Source: Paracoccaceae bacterium
GTDB lineage: Bacteria > Pseudomonadota > Alphaproteobacteria > Rhodobacterales > Rhodobacteraceae
Assembly: GCA_002709405.1 (NCBI GenBank)
Contig: PAQV01000054.1
Span: 1 to 62,189, forward strand
Direction of reading: 5' to 3'
Length of the DNA stretch: 62,189 bases
The notes under the pieces are model-generated. The model saw only the letters and a program-made list of their open reading frames with translations, was not told the DNA's origin and ran no database searches. Position 1 is the stretch's first letter; every line of letters starts with the position of its first letter. Shown piece by piece: positions 1-6,831 of this stretch. Both the position numbers and the translations under genes were made by a program.

Positions 1-104
1 CTGCGCTGTGTGAGGGCTACACCGCATCGGGCCAGCTACCCGGGCGCTCCAAGGGGGTCATTTTTGGATGCCGATAGGGGGTCACGATTGGCTGCCGATT
101 GACA
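1..104. mobile_element. Terminal fragment resembling an IS21-family element end
   Basis: Two imperfect tandem copies of a GGGGGTCA-N7-8-TGCCGAT motif lie at about 54-75 and 78-100, and the second runs into GCCGATTGACA ending at 104. Repeated GGGGTCA...GCCGAT boxes finishing in TGACA are typical of the transposase-binding ends of IS21-like elements (known pattern, recalled). The rest of such an element would lie left of the window. No istA or istB coding sequence can be recognised in the first 50 bases, so only the end is claimed. Confidence 0.4.
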
Positions 105-281
105 TTCGGATTCCTCTCAAGTCCTTATGATATATACAAAAACGGCTCTTTGACAGTACGGAAAACTGTGCTCAGGCTCGCCTTTTCGGAGCCTGTTGCC
201 TATGGCCGGAATAGGGGTGTTCGAACCCCGAATATAGCCTTTCCGTTCAAGGCTTTAGCGGAAATTTCAAGTGGTAGATGT
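105..281. other. Chromosomal flank between IS-like end and attL; no gene
   Basis: No convincing coding sequence. The stretch is rich in short inverted repeats: ACAGT/ACTGT near 153-169, a 7-bp stem CAGGCTC/GAGCCTG at 173-179 and 189-195, and GGGG/CCCC around a TTCGAA core near 214-229. None is followed by a T-run, so terminator function is not supported. This is host DNA displaced from the tRNA by the prophage. Confidence 0.4.
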
Positions 282-302
282 GAGATGGCGCACCCGAGAG
301 GA
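282..302. repeat. Distal attachment-site core (21-bp direct repeat)
   Basis: Identical over 21 bases to 53619-53639. The shared segment holds GATGGCGCACCCGAGAGGA, which on the minus strand is the tRNA-Arg 3' acceptor, CCA and part of the T arm. The match stops exactly at 302/53639, where the sequences diverge. Integration at a tRNA 3' end by a tyrosine recombinase leaves just this arrangement: an intact tRNA at one end and a short copy of its 3' end at the other. Confidence 0.92.
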
Positions 303-507
303 CAGCCGCAAACACTGAAAATAAAAGGAGAACCGGGATACCTGAACAAAAACCGGCCCTATACGAGTCAATGACTTAGGTGGCCGATTGTTCAGGAAAC
401 CGCAGAGGATTTTGAATTGCACCAACTTGGCCCCGATCAACCACTTATCCGCTCCGCTCCCACCGTACATACCAGGAACGGGGTGGCAACGTGGGAGTCA
501 GTGCCTC
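303..507. other. Prophage left end without a recognised gene
   Basis: About 200 bases just inside the attachment site. Open frames here are short, lack ribosome-binding sites and do not resemble phage proteins. A GGAG at 328-331 precedes no plausible start. The stretch may hold integrase arm or excision sites, but no repeated motif is visible. Confidence 0.4.
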
Positions 508-714
508 CTATGTGGCCTCGTCAGGGGCCAGCCCGCACATTTCGTTCAGCGTTTCGCGCCGGTCCATTGCGTTAAGTTTCTGGCGAGGCTTCACGTCGAA
601 GCCCTCTGCATGGAGCGCCTTAATCAGTGACCACCCGTGGTCGATCATGTCACCCCCCGGCTGCGCCGCCCGAGCCGCCTTACTGAGCCGCATTGCATAT
701 ACGTTATCCATCAC
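508..714 (-). CDS. Small protein downstream of serine recombinase
   Basis: 68 residues from a GTG at 714 (an ATG follows at 711), with AGGAG five bases upstream. The start lies 19 bases after the recombinase stop, so the two are probably cotranscribed. The protein is basic and contains Arg/Lys-rich segments and a central HGWSLIKALHAEGFDV stretch that may form a helix. No family is recognised. An accessory role with the recombinase is possible but only inferred from position. Confidence 0.5.
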   Translation of the reverse strand: MMDNVYAMRLSKAARAAQPGGDMIDHGWSLIKALHAEGFDVKPRQKLNAMDRRETLNEMCGLAPDEAT

Positions 715-732
715 CCATTCTCCTGTTCAGAC

Positions 733-1386
733 TCACTCACCCAGCAAGCCGGGGTCGCGGTTCTCCACGTCCCACACCTTCTGCCAGGCATAATAGGCCG
801 CGCGGCTGATGGGCGGCCCGTCGATCTCTTTCATGGCCCGCCAGATGGCGTTTCCGCGCTCACCCTCGGCCAGCATTTCCTCGGCCCTGGCGATCCGCTC
901 CGGCGTCATGGCCACCGGGCGCCCGCCCTGTTCCCCGCGCTCACGCGCCCGCCGGATGCCCGCCTTGGTCCGTTCCGCGATAAGGTCGCGTTCAAGCTCT
1001 GCGAACACGGCCAGAAGATGCACCATCGCCTTGCCCATAGGGCCTGTCGTGTCGATCCTGTCTGTCAGGCTCACGAAGGCAATCCCGCGCTCCTGAAGCT
1101 GTTTCAGCGTCTCAAGTATGCCGCCCAGGGTGCGCCCGAGCCGGTCGAGCTTCCAGACGACGAACTCCATGCCTTCCTCTTGGGCGTAGCTCATGGCCTT
1201 GAGGAACTCGGGCCGCTTCATGGTGCCGCCGCTGGCCCGATCAACGAAGATCCAGTCCTCCGGGACACCGTAGGATTTCAGCGCGGCTATCTGCATGTCG
1301 GGGTTCTGATCTGAGGTGCTGACACGGGCATAGCCGATCTTTCTGACCGGCCGGTTTTCAGATTCAGACGGCATTTTCTTACGCAC
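733..1386 (-). CDS. Serine recombinase, resolvase/invertase family
   Basis: 217 residues. The N-terminal catalytic domain carries GYARVSTSDQ (residues ~18-27, nucleophile Ser), a VDRASGG segment, VVWKLDRLGR (~76-85) and the long helix FAELERDLIAERT, all hallmarks of small serine recombinases (Hin/Gin/Tn3 resolvase type). The C-terminal ~45 residues (MTPERIARAEEMLAEGE onward) form the usual helix-turn-helix for site binding. Such enzymes cut both strands through a Ser-DNA link and invert or resolve DNA between paired sites. No obvious 26-bp inverted crossover sites were seen nearby, so its target is unknown. The start may be GTG 1386 or ATG 1374; neither has a good ribosome-binding site. Confidence 0.9.
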   Translation of the reverse strand: MRKKMPSESENRPVRKIGYARVSTSDQNPDMQIAALKSYGVPEDWIFVDRASGGTMKRPEFLKAMSYAQEEGMEFVVWKLDRLGRTLGGILETLKQLQERGIAFVSLTDRIDTTGPMGKAMVHLLAVFAELERDLIAERTKAGIRRARERGEQGGRPVAMTPERIARAEEMLAEGERGNAIWRAMKEIDGPPISRAAYYAWQKVWDVENRDPGLLGE

Positions 1387-1449
1387 TCTACGCTGCGCCG
1401 AGCAACGTATGGACTCAGCTTCTTAGACAGCATAGCGCGGCAAGACCGG

Positions 1450-1887
1450 TCAGTCATCGCCATCTTCCTTGGCCCGGCGCATCCTCGCGTCACAGCGTAT
1501 CTTGAGCCGCCGGATCGTGGCATCGCGTTCGGCCTTTACCGGCTCCAAAGCCTTCTTGGCATCGGCGAAAGCCTGCTCTGCGAGCGCCAATTCGCGCCGC
1601 TCATCATCGGTCACAAGATCGAACCACGACGGGGCGTCTTCCGACCGAACGGCATGCACTGCCGCATTGTGAGCCGGGCTTTCTTCCAAGATTGCCGTTC
1701 GCTCCGCGATCTCAGCCAACCGCCGATTTTCATACGGTTCGGCATGAATGCTTCTGACTTCGCTGTACCAGGGAGACGTGAAGCGGTGTTGGCCCATTCG
1801 CTTCTCAACATCTGCACTCATCCCAACGTAGAGCAGATCACCATTCCCATCACGACATCGGTAAACGTAAACCAATTGGTCAACCAT
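1450..1887 (-). CDS. GIY-YIG-type nuclease superfamily protein
   Basis: 145 residues. The N-terminus reads QLVYVYRCRD then LLYVGMSADVEKRMGQH, which fits the GIY-YIG core (here VYV...YVG, with the conserved Arg after a short helix). The C-terminal half is a charged helix rich in Ala, Glu and Lys. The family includes homing endonucleases, UvrC-type and restriction nucleases, all cutting DNA through a Tyr/Arg/Glu site. The start overlaps the end of the ribbon-helix-helix gene by 8 bases, so the pair is translationally coupled. The specific target is not evident. Confidence 0.72.
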   Translation of the reverse strand: MVDQLVYVYRCRDGNGDLLYVGMSADVEKRMGQHRFTSPWYSEVRSIHAEPYENRRLAEIAERTAILEESPAHNAAVHAVRSEDAPSWFDLVTDDERRELALAEQAFADAKKALEPVKAERDATIRRLKIRCDARMRRAKEDGDD

Positions 1888-2053
1888 CCGCCTCTAGCCC
1901 CTTCTGGACCAAGACGCGAAGAGCCTCAGCGAACGACGGTATGCGACCAGTTTCCTGGTCTCTGTTCTCGACGCGCCAGTCCTCGACCGCCCGCCGCATA
2001 TCCTCGGTCATCCCAAGTCGGAAGAAGTATTCTGACACGCCGCGATTCCTCAT
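1880..2053 (-). CDS. Ribbon-helix-helix DNA-binding protein
   Basis: 57 residues, too short for many gene finders. The pattern YFFRLGMTEDMRRAVEDW (strand then amphipathic helix) followed by IPSFAEALRVLVQKGL (helix with the Ser-x-x-Ala-hydrophobic spacing) fits a CopG/Arc-type RHH fold. Its stop overlaps the start of the GIY-YIG gene (GGATGGTTGA), suggesting one operon. RHH proteins usually repress their own promoter, and a 7-bp inverted repeat lies just upstream at 2103-2120. Family fit is by pattern only. Confidence 0.6.
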   Translation of the reverse strand: MRNRGVSEYFFRLGMTEDMRRAVEDWRVENRDQETGRIPSFAEALRVLVQKGLEADG

Positions 2054-2080
2054 GCGCCCACATAGAGCAAGTTTTACATT

Positions 2081-2109
2081 GCGGTCAATTTATCTATCTT
2101 ATATAACTT
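2081..2109 (+). promoter_or_regulatory. Candidate sigma-70 promoter for the DUF5131 block
   Basis: In the 118-base divergent gap, the plus strand reads TTGCGG, 17 bases, then TATAAC, a good match to -35/-10 hexamers. The downstream edge overlaps the palindrome at 2103-2120, so a repressor bound there would block it. Position and spacing are read from the sequence; activity is inferred. Confidence 0.45.
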
Positions 2110-2120
2110 TAGCAAGTTAT
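2103..2120. promoter_or_regulatory. Candidate operator, 7-bp inverted repeat
   Basis: ATAACTT-TAGC-AAGTTAT is a perfect inverted repeat with a 4-base centre, in the gap between the divergent RHH gene (start 2053) and the Gp37/Gp68 gene (start 2172). It overlaps the -10 region of the rightward promoter candidate. A small DNA-binding protein encoded next door makes autoregulation and coregulation of both sides plausible. Confidence 0.45.
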
Positions 2121-2171
2121 GCCCAAAGATAGCATACACTGAAACCATCTAATCAGCCCGGGAGGCAGAGC

Positions 2172-2936
2172 ATGGCCGAGAACAGCGGCATCGAATGGAC
2201 GACGCACACCTTCAATCCGTGGATCGGCTGCACGAAGGTCAGCGCGGCCTGCGATAACTGCTATGCCGAGGCATGGGATCATCGCTTTGGCGGGGAGCGT
2301 TGGGGGCCGCGTGCGCCGCGCACCAGGACGAAGACATGGGGGAACCCGGTTAAATGGAACCGGCAGGCCGAAGGTGCAGCCGAGCGCCCGCGCATCTTTT
2401 GCGCCTCGCTGGCCGACGTGTTCGACAACCACCGCAGTATTCAGGACACATGGCGGCGGGAGTTGTGGGCGCTGATCGACCAGACACCGAACCTCGACTG
2501 GCTGCTGTTGACAAAACGCCCGCAGAACATTGTGAAACTCGCCCCTGAGCGCTGGTTCACGGGCGGCATCCCGCGCAATGTCTGGCTCGGAACGACCGTC
2601 GAGAACCAAGAGGAAGCCGACCGGCGCATCCCTCATTTGGTTCAGTGCCCGGCCCGCGTCCGGTTCCTCTCATGTGAGCCGCTACAAGGGCCGGTGTCGA
2701 TCCGGCGGTATGTCCGGAAACTGGAATGGGTCATCGCTGGCGGGGAAAACGGACCCAAGTTCCGCCCGGCAGACCCAGACTGGTTCCGTGGCCTCCGCGA
2801 CCAATGCGCCGCCGCCAGTGTGCCCTTCCTGTTCAAGCAATGGGAAGGCCGCAGCCAGAGAGAAATCAAGGCCAAGGGCCGGGCACTGGATGGCGTCGTT
2901 CATGACGGCTACCCAGCCCCGCTCTTGGCAGTCTAA
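2172..2936 (+). CDS. Phage Gp37/Gp68 family protein (DUF5131)
   Basis: 254 residues. The N-terminus has IEWTTHTFNPWIGCTKVS, then ACDNCYAE, the conserved three-cysteine signature of the Gp37/Gp68 (DUF5131) family, followed by RIFCASLADVFD, LDWLLLTKRP, VWLGTTVENQ, FLSCEPL and WVIAGGENGPKFRPAD, all in the family order. The cysteine cluster recalls metal or Fe-S binding proteins, but the biochemical function is unknown. A good ribosome-binding site (GGGAGG) precedes the ATG. First gene of a rightward accessory operon. Confidence 0.88.
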   Translation: MAENSGIEWTTHTFNPWIGCTKVSAACDNCYAEAWDHRFGGERWGPRAPRTRTKTWGNPVKWNRQAEGAAERPRIFCASLADVFDNHRSIQDTWRRELWALIDQTPNLDWLLLTKRPQNIVKLAPERWFTGGIPRNVWLGTTVENQEEADRRIPHLVQCPARVRFLSCEPLQGPVSIRRYVRKLEWVIAGGENGPKFRPADPDWFRGLRDQCAAASVPFLFKQWEGRSQREIKAKGRALDGVVHDGYPAPLLAV

Positions 2937-2961
2937 ACAGCCCCGACCACAGGAGAACCAC

Positions 2962-3294
2962 ATGACAGACGCATCAACCGACAACGCCGCCCCGCAGGAC
3001 TTCGGATGGGTTCTGTTGGAGCTAATGGGCCACCGACAGCGCATTGGCGAAGCGCGCGAGGAATATGTCGGAAGTGGCAAGATGATCCGCATCGACATTC
3101 CGACTGGCACGGACGGCGACGTGGTGACTGAGTTCTATGGCACCAATGCGGTCTACTCTTTGCGCCCGATTTCCGAGGAGGTGGCGAGGGATCATTGGGC
3201 ATCCCGCGACCCTCGCCCTGTCCGCCCGGCCGAGTATCGTCCCGCCTCCCAGATCGACCATTACGACGACGATCACGACGAAGACCCTTACTGA
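2962..3294 (+). CDS. Hypothetical acidic phage protein
   Basis: 110 residues from an ATG with AGGAGA upstream. Central EYVGSGKMIRIDIP and VVTEFYGTNAVYSLRPISEE look like a small beta-rich domain seen in phage accessory proteins. The C-terminus is strongly acidic (YDDDHDEDPY). The preceding segment TAAACAGCCCC belongs to the repeated intergenic motif of this block. No function assigned. Confidence 0.62.
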   Translation: MTDASTDNAAPQDFGWVLLELMGHRQRIGEAREEYVGSGKMIRIDIPTGTDGDVVTEFYGTNAVYSLRPISEEVARDHWASRDPRPVRPAEYRPASQIDHYDDDHDEDPY

Positions 3295-3317
3295 GTCCAA
3301 CCAGCCCGGAGGTGATG

Positions 3318-3647
3318 ATGAAGCCCATCCCAATCAGCGAAGCAAAACAGATCGCACAGCACTTCGGATATGACCAAGTGGTGATCGTGGCGCGCAAAGT
3401 CGGCGGCGGGGAACACGTCACGACATACGGTGTCGATCCGGCCAACTGCGAGGTCGCGGCACGGATCGGCACAACCCTAAAGCACCACTTAATGGGCTGG
3501 CCTTCAGCGCTGTTCGAGACGGGCCTGCGTGTGCGCGGCGTCGGACGTGATGCATTCAGCGTCCAGACAATCGAGGTCAGTTGTGACGGCGCGGTCTCAG
3601 ATGACCAGATCCGCGCTCTTCACGAGTTTCTCAAGCCCAAAACCTGA
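3318..3647 (+). CDS. Hypothetical phage protein
   Basis: 109 residues. Two consecutive ATG codons (3315, 3318) follow GGAGG; 3318 has the better spacing. The sequence shows KQIAQHFGYDQVVIVARKV then TTYGVDPANCEVAARIG, suggesting a small alpha/beta fold, with a final DDQIRALHEFLK helix. Unassigned. Preceded by the CCAACCAGCCCGGAGG repeat segment. Confidence 0.6.
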   Translation: MKPIPISEAKQIAQHFGYDQVVIVARKVGGGEHVTTYGVDPANCEVAARIGTTLKHHLMGWPSALFETGLRVRGVGRDAFSVQTIEVSCDGAVSDDQIRALHEFLKPKT

Positions 3648-3674
3648 ATCTAGAAAACGCCGAAAGGAAAGCCC

Positions 3675-3896
3675 ATGCCCGATGATCAGAAGCGAGGAAT
3701 CTACAACAAATTTCGCATCGAGCGAACGGATGGAAAATCCGCGCCAGGCGAAAAGCACCACGGGTGCGAATATTTTGTGCTCGACATGGACCACGACGAA
3801 CACGCGCGCGCGGCCATTGAGGGCTACGTCAAATCGCTCGAAGCCGCAGAGGAATATCCGGCTTTGGCGGCCGACCTCCGCTACCGCTATCTCTGA
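3675..3896 (+). CDS. Hypothetical phage protein
   Basis: 73 residues. GIYNKFRIERTDG and EYFVLDMDHDEHARAAIEGY give a compact alpha/beta pattern seen in many small phage proteins of unknown role. AAAGGAAA before the ATG serves as ribosome-binding site; this spacer lacks the CAGCCC repeat. Confidence 0.6.
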   Translation: MPDDQKRGIYNKFRIERTDGKSAPGEKHHGCEYFVLDMDHDEHARAAIEGYVKSLEAAEEYPALAADLRYRYL

Positions 3897-3921
3897 ATCC
3901 AACTAGCCCGAGGAGGTGCAA

Positions 3922-4158
3922 TTGTCGAAATATGCAGGAGGCCTGACAGAAGCGCCAAGCATCGGCGCTTATCTGCCGCAAGACTACGCCGCCAGCCCGT
4001 GCCCTGACTGTGGGCTTCGCCCACTCAAGGTGTGGCGACCAGACGGCGCATTTCAGCAGCGCACCGAATGCAAATGTGGCCGCGTCACGGTCTGGGTCAT
4101 GTGCGGACATGATGCTGTGCCTGATGCGACGGACGACACCGCGAAGGAGCACGCATGA
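3922..4158 (+). CDS. Small zinc-ribbon-like protein
   Basis: 78 residues if translation starts at TTG 3922, five bases after AGGAGG. The alternative GTG at 3916 overlaps that Shine-Dalgarno box and is disfavoured. CPDCGLRPLKVWR ... ECKCGRVTVWVMCGH gives paired Cys-x-x-Cys and Cys-x-Cys motifs of a zinc ribbon. Ends with an ATGA overlap into the next gene. Function unknown. Confidence 0.55.
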   Translation: MSKYAGGLTEAPSIGAYLPQDYAASPCPDCGLRPLKVWRPDGAFQQRTECKCGRVTVWVMCGHDAVPDATDDTAKEHA

Positions 4159-4442
4159 CAATCGCAACCATTGAGGGCGACGAAATCGTGATCCGCATCC
4201 CGTTCACGGTGCTGTCCTACCAACCCGAGCCGCGCGGCTTCCTGGTAACTGATCCGGGTCTTTTCGCCCCCGCAGTTGCCCGCGAGATCAGCGGCGAGGA
4301 CATGGCCGAACGCCCGTGGATTGAACCGCTTGTCGAAGCGGCAATCATCAGAGCAGCCGAGGGCGATGCGCCGGGCATCAAATGGGATGACGCCAGCGCC
4401 GAAGACCAGGCGCTTCACGAAGCCGACAACGACAGAGTCTAA
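4155..4442 (+). CDS. Hypothetical acidic protein
   Basis: 95 residues, coupled to the previous gene by a 4-base ATGA overlap. Reads IVIRIPFTVLSYQPEP, then LLV-type helices PWIEPLVEAAIIRAAE and an acidic tail. No family recognised. Confidence 0.55.
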   Translation: MTIATIEGDEIVIRIPFTVLSYQPEPRGFLVTDPGLFAPAVAREISGEDMAERPWIEPLVEAAIIRAAEGDAPGIKWDDASAEDQALHEADNDRV

Positions 4443-4462
4443 ACAGCCCCGAGGAGGTACGC

Positions 4463-4636
4463 ATGCGCCCAGCTTTTGGAATTTTTCGCCACGTTGAGCG
4501 GCGACAGAGCAACCCAACGATCACCGAAAAGTCGGCATCATCGGTCACGGAAACGGTGACCGGGTATCAGATCCTTGTGACGCGCCTGGTCATCCTCTGG
4601 GTCACCGTCTGGACAACCGAAACCGACTGGACTTGA
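4463..4636 (+). CDS. Small hypothetical protein, last gene of the left block
   Basis: 57 residues from an ATG with GAGGAGG seven bases upstream, preceded by the repeated TAAACAGCCCCGAGGAGG segment. The C-terminal half (LVTRLVILWVTVWTTE) could be a short membrane helix. Ends 22 bases before the convergent late operon. Confidence 0.5.
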   Translation: MRPAFGIFRHVERRQSNPTITEKSASSVTETVTGYQILVTRLVILWVTVWTTETDWT

Positions 4637-4657
4637 CCAGTCCTGAAACCCCCCCAG

Positions 4658-5110
4658 TCAGGCGGCGACCCAGCCCCCCAGAACCTCGTCCCAGGCATAA
4701 ACGCCCCCGTCGTCTGGGTGCGCCACAGGCGCTACCCAGGCCATGCCTCCCCATATCCACGACGGATACGGCTGATCCGGCCGAGGGGCTGTGAACGGGA
4801 TGCTAACATCCTGCCGCTGGCCACCGATTTCGAGAAACCCGTCAATAACCACTTGGTCATCTGGCAACCACGGCAGGCGTACCGAGGCAATGACTGTCTG
4901 ATCGCTCGCCACGAACTTTTCGCCGGGACGTGGGCGCTGTTCCGTCGCGATTACCACGCCGTTAACGGTCAATGTGATGCCAAAGGATAGGCCTTTGAGC
5001 GGCACCCGCCCAACACCGTCAAGCCTGGCCATGAGAGTAGATCCGAACGGTTCAGGATCCCCTGAAGTTTCGAGCGCGCCAGTCGCGGCATTCAGTGTGA
5101 AGTCCATCAT
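4658..5110 (-). CDS. Tail-tip associated hypothetical protein
   Basis: 150 residues, last gene of the late operon, with an ATGA-type overlap to the glycine-rich gene. The C-terminus ends YAWDEVLGGWVAA, a pattern of terminal Trp-rich segments found in phage tail-fibre partners. The centre (FGITLTVNGVVIATEQRPRPGE) suggests beta strands. Perhaps an assembly partner of the adjacent glycine-rich tip protein (inference from position). Confidence 0.6.
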   Translation of the reverse strand: MMDFTLNAATGALETSGDPEPFGSTLMARLDGVGRVPLKGLSFGITLTVNGVVIATEQRPRPGEKFVASDQTVIASVRLPWLPDDQVVIDGFLEIGGQRQDVSIPFTAPRPDQPYPSWIWGGMAWVAPVAHPDDGGVYAWDEVLGGWVAA

Positions 5111-5982
5111 GCCGCAAGGTACTCCGCTTCGGTGATTTCATACCGAACGATTACAATCCCAGATCCACCACTGCCTGCAGGAACGCTATAGCCAGCATTG
5201 TAGCCCCCACCAGCACCACCGCCACCAAGGCCGTCCACCCCGTTAACTGAAGTGTAATCTCCGCCGCCACCAGCTCCCCCTAGTCCGGCGTCCGTCGTAG
5301 TTGTCGGGTTGTCTATGCCCGCCCCGCCTCCGGCGTACGTGACGTCAGTTCCAGTGATGTCGTTTGACAGCCCATCTCCGCCAAAACGATCAGGGTCCGA
5401 CCCTCCAACAGCGCCAGCGCCGCCCCCACCAGCGCCACCGGGCGCATATACGCCTCCGTCGTTGCCCTGCCCCGGCGTACCAAGGCTGCTGCCTATATTG
5501 ATCCCGCCTCCGGAACCTCCGTTAATGTCTGAGGTGGAACCCACCGTGAAATTTTGGGCGTAGCCCCCACCACCTCCGAAAGCCGTAAGCCCGTCAAAAG
5601 TACTGTCCTCACCAGGAGTACCGATGCGCTTTTCGGTCTCGTCAAGGATCACTTGCCCGCCATCTCCAACGGTTATTAGTTTTGCCCCAGACGTGACAGA
5701 ACGGAGTGTTCCTCCCACATTTGTGAGAAGTCCCCCGGCACCGCCGCCGCCCGCGCTTTCATATTGGTGCACCTCTCCGCCAGAGCCGCCGCCAGCTACG
5801 ATCAGATATTCAACATCTGTATCTCTGGAGAATGTAAGCGTTCCATCACCCGTAAAGGCGTGCACGCGGTAATAAGTCCCGCCATCGTCAATGACGGTTT
5901 CGGTGCCGCCAGTTGCGGCCGGGCCAGAGGCCCCCACCGGCGGCCCCAGGAACGGGCTAAGCTCAAGTCTAAATCTCAACAT
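5107..5982 (-). CDS. Glycine-rich tail fibre/tip protein
   Basis: 291 residues from ATG 5982 (AAAGGACG upstream). After a short N-terminus, VEYLIVAGGGSGG begins a long glycine-rich domain with blocks such as AGGGGAGGLL, GGGGGYAQ and GGAGGGGAGAVGG, ending GSGIVIVRYEI. This layout is characteristic of the glycine-rich domain found in phage tail adhesins, where polyglycine helices pack into a sandwich and loops contact the receptor. Probably a receptor-binding tip subunit; loops would be the host-range region. Confidence 0.78.
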   Translation of the reverse strand: MLRFRLELSPFLGPPVGASGPAATGGTETVIDDGGTYYRVHAFTGDGTLTFSRDTDVEYLIVAGGGSGGEVHQYESAGGGGAGGLLTNVGGTLRSVTSGAKLITVGDGGQVILDETEKRIGTPGEDSTFDGLTAFGGGGGYAQNFTVGSTSDINGGSGGGINIGSSLGTPGQGNDGGVYAPGGAGGGGAGAVGGSDPDRFGGDGLSNDITGTDVTYAGGGAGIDNPTTTTDAGLGGAGGGGDYTSVNGVDGLGGGGAGGGYNAGYSVPAGSGGSGIVIVRYEITEAEYLAA

Positions 5983-6031
5983 CAGGCGTCCTTTCCGAGA
6001 AATTTCGACAACTCGCGCAGCGGCGTCGGCA

Positions 6032-6322
6032 TCAGAGCGCGTCCCCTGTGGGCGCAGGGGCCGCCGATTGCCAGTTCTGGCCGGTGGCCATGATGCAGGC
6101 AAACCCATCTGCCCGGGTCACGAATACCGTGAAGCTGCCCGATTGCGACGTCCAGATTTCGACGAGCTGCTGGGCATTCTGCAATCCGCCCCCTTGCATG
6201 GTTTCGGAATACTTCTTTTCGAGGGTCTGCACGAGAACATCACGCGGCAGGCAACGCGCGTTCTCCGCGCCCGCCGCGCACGGCAAAAGGACCGCCAGGG
6301 CGGCTATCTGTAGTGCCTTCAT
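6032..6322 (-). CDS. Small exported protein
   Basis: 96 residues. The N-terminus MKALQIAALAVLLPCAAGAEN is a clear signal peptide with cleavage near AGA-E. The mature part has RCLPRDVLVQTLEKKYSE, VEIWTSQSGSFTVFVT and DGFACIMATGQNW, with two Cys that could pair. Small periplasmic proteins of this style are common in roseobacters (recalled), so this may be a cargo gene taken from a host. GAGGTG precedes the start. Function unknown. Confidence 0.7.
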   Translation of the reverse strand: MKALQIAALAVLLPCAAGAENARCLPRDVLVQTLEKKYSETMQGGGLQNAQQLVEIWTSQSGSFTVFVTRADGFACIMATGQNWQSAAPAPTGDAL

Positions 6323-6338
6323 GGTTCACCTCGTGGGG

Positions 6339-6542
6339 TTACTGGCCGCACCCGGCCTCTGCGATAATGACCGCGTCTGTTGCAGCCTCACCAACCGCTT
6401 CGGGCGTCTCTGCCTCGTGGGCCTCTAGCGCGCCGCGTAGAGCCGTCACAGGGCCTCTCAGCGCCCCGCACAGTGCCCCTTGGTCAATCGGAGCAGCGCA
6501 GGCGCTCAGCCCAAGGAAGGCCAGCACAATCAGCTTGCGCAT
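6339..6542 (-). CDS. Outer-membrane spanin-like lipoprotein (Rz1-like)
   Basis: 67 residues with a lipoprotein signal: MRKLIVLAFLGLSACAAP, lipobox LSAC. The start lies inside the upstream Rz-like gene in another frame (59-base overlap), the classic nested Rz/Rz1 layout. Expected to be lipidated and anchored in the outer membrane, pairing with the inner-membrane spanin to fuse the membranes at the last step of lysis. Lacks the usual proline-rich region, so the call rests on lipobox plus nesting. Confidence 0.65.
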   Translation of the reverse strand: MRKLIVLAFLGLSACAAPIDQGALCGALRGPVTALRGALEAHEAETPEAVGEAATDAVIIAEAGCGQ

Positions 6543-6693
6543 CCTGTATCCTTTCTATGGTGTCGAGGGCATCCCGCGCGTCTTGCAGGTCACGGGCGTT
6601 GTTCGCCTGCATCCGCCCGGCAGCGTAGCCCCCGGCGATAATGGCGATGCCGACAGCCGCACCGATGGCGGCGAGTTTGACTTTGCCGAACAT
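6484..6693 (-). CDS. Inner-membrane spanin-like protein (Rz-like)
   Basis: 69 residues: an N-terminal membrane helix (AAIGAAVGIAIIAGGYAAG, ~8-26) followed by a helical periplasmic part (NNARDLQDARDALDTIERIQ) and two Cys in the tail. Short for Rz but the topology fits an i-spanin. Its 5' leader (complement of 6695-6739) is nearly identical to that of the endolysin gene. Confidence 0.6.
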   Translation of the reverse strand: MFGKVKLAAIGAAVGIAIIAGGYAAGRMQANNARDLQDARDALDTIERIQDAQADCAGLPWAERLRCSD

Positions 6694-6694
6694 G

Positions 6695-6739
6695 GGGATT
6701 CCCCCGTTGCTGGTGATGTGATAGAAGGGTGCGGAGCGC
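6695..6739. repeat. 45-bp direct repeat, copy A
   Basis: Matches 7907-7951 at 43 of 45 positions. On the minus strand it is the leader and ribosome-binding site (GGGGGAA) of the Rz-like gene that starts at 6693. Its outer end, GGAGCGC, is the 5' arm of the tRNA-like element at 6734-6831. Confidence 0.9.
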
Positions 6740-6831
6740 AGAGGCCTGCCACAACAGGCTTTGGCAGTAGCAAAGTGGACTATGCGGCCTTGTGGGGCTT
6801 ATGTCGGTTCGATTCCGGCCTGCCCGCGCTC
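6734..6831 (+). ncRNA. tRNA-like element 1 (degenerate, 98 nt)
   Basis: On the plus strand, ends GAGCGC and GCGCTC pair over 6 bp. Inside are a T-arm-like hairpin at 6803-6819 (GTCGG, loop TTCGATT, CCGGC), a hairpin CTTTG/CAAAG with a 7-base loop, and a GCCTG/CAGGC hairpin. The loop lacks U33, the D-loop GG is missing and no CCA follows, so this is not a normal tRNA. It is exactly as long as the element at 7946-8043 and carries the same 45-bp leader. It lies antisense to the late operon, between lysis genes. Could be a tRNA relic or an RNA-processing/structural element. Confidence 0.35.

Noticed and set aside
173-195. Rho-independent terminator in the left flank
   Set aside because: The 7-bp stem is good but no T-run follows on either strand.
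201-235. tRNA T-arm-like segment with TTCGAAC near the left end
   Set aside because: Flanking bases do not form the 5-bp stem and no other tRNA arm can be drawn.
5309-5563. Proline-rich plus-strand frame at the glycine-rich gene
   Set aside because: Proline on this strand is simply the complement of glycine codons of the tail tip protein.
4637-6108. Invertible tail-fibre segment next to the serine recombinase
   Set aside because: No inverted repeats flank the glycine-rich gene, and no alternative fibre ends were found on the other strand.
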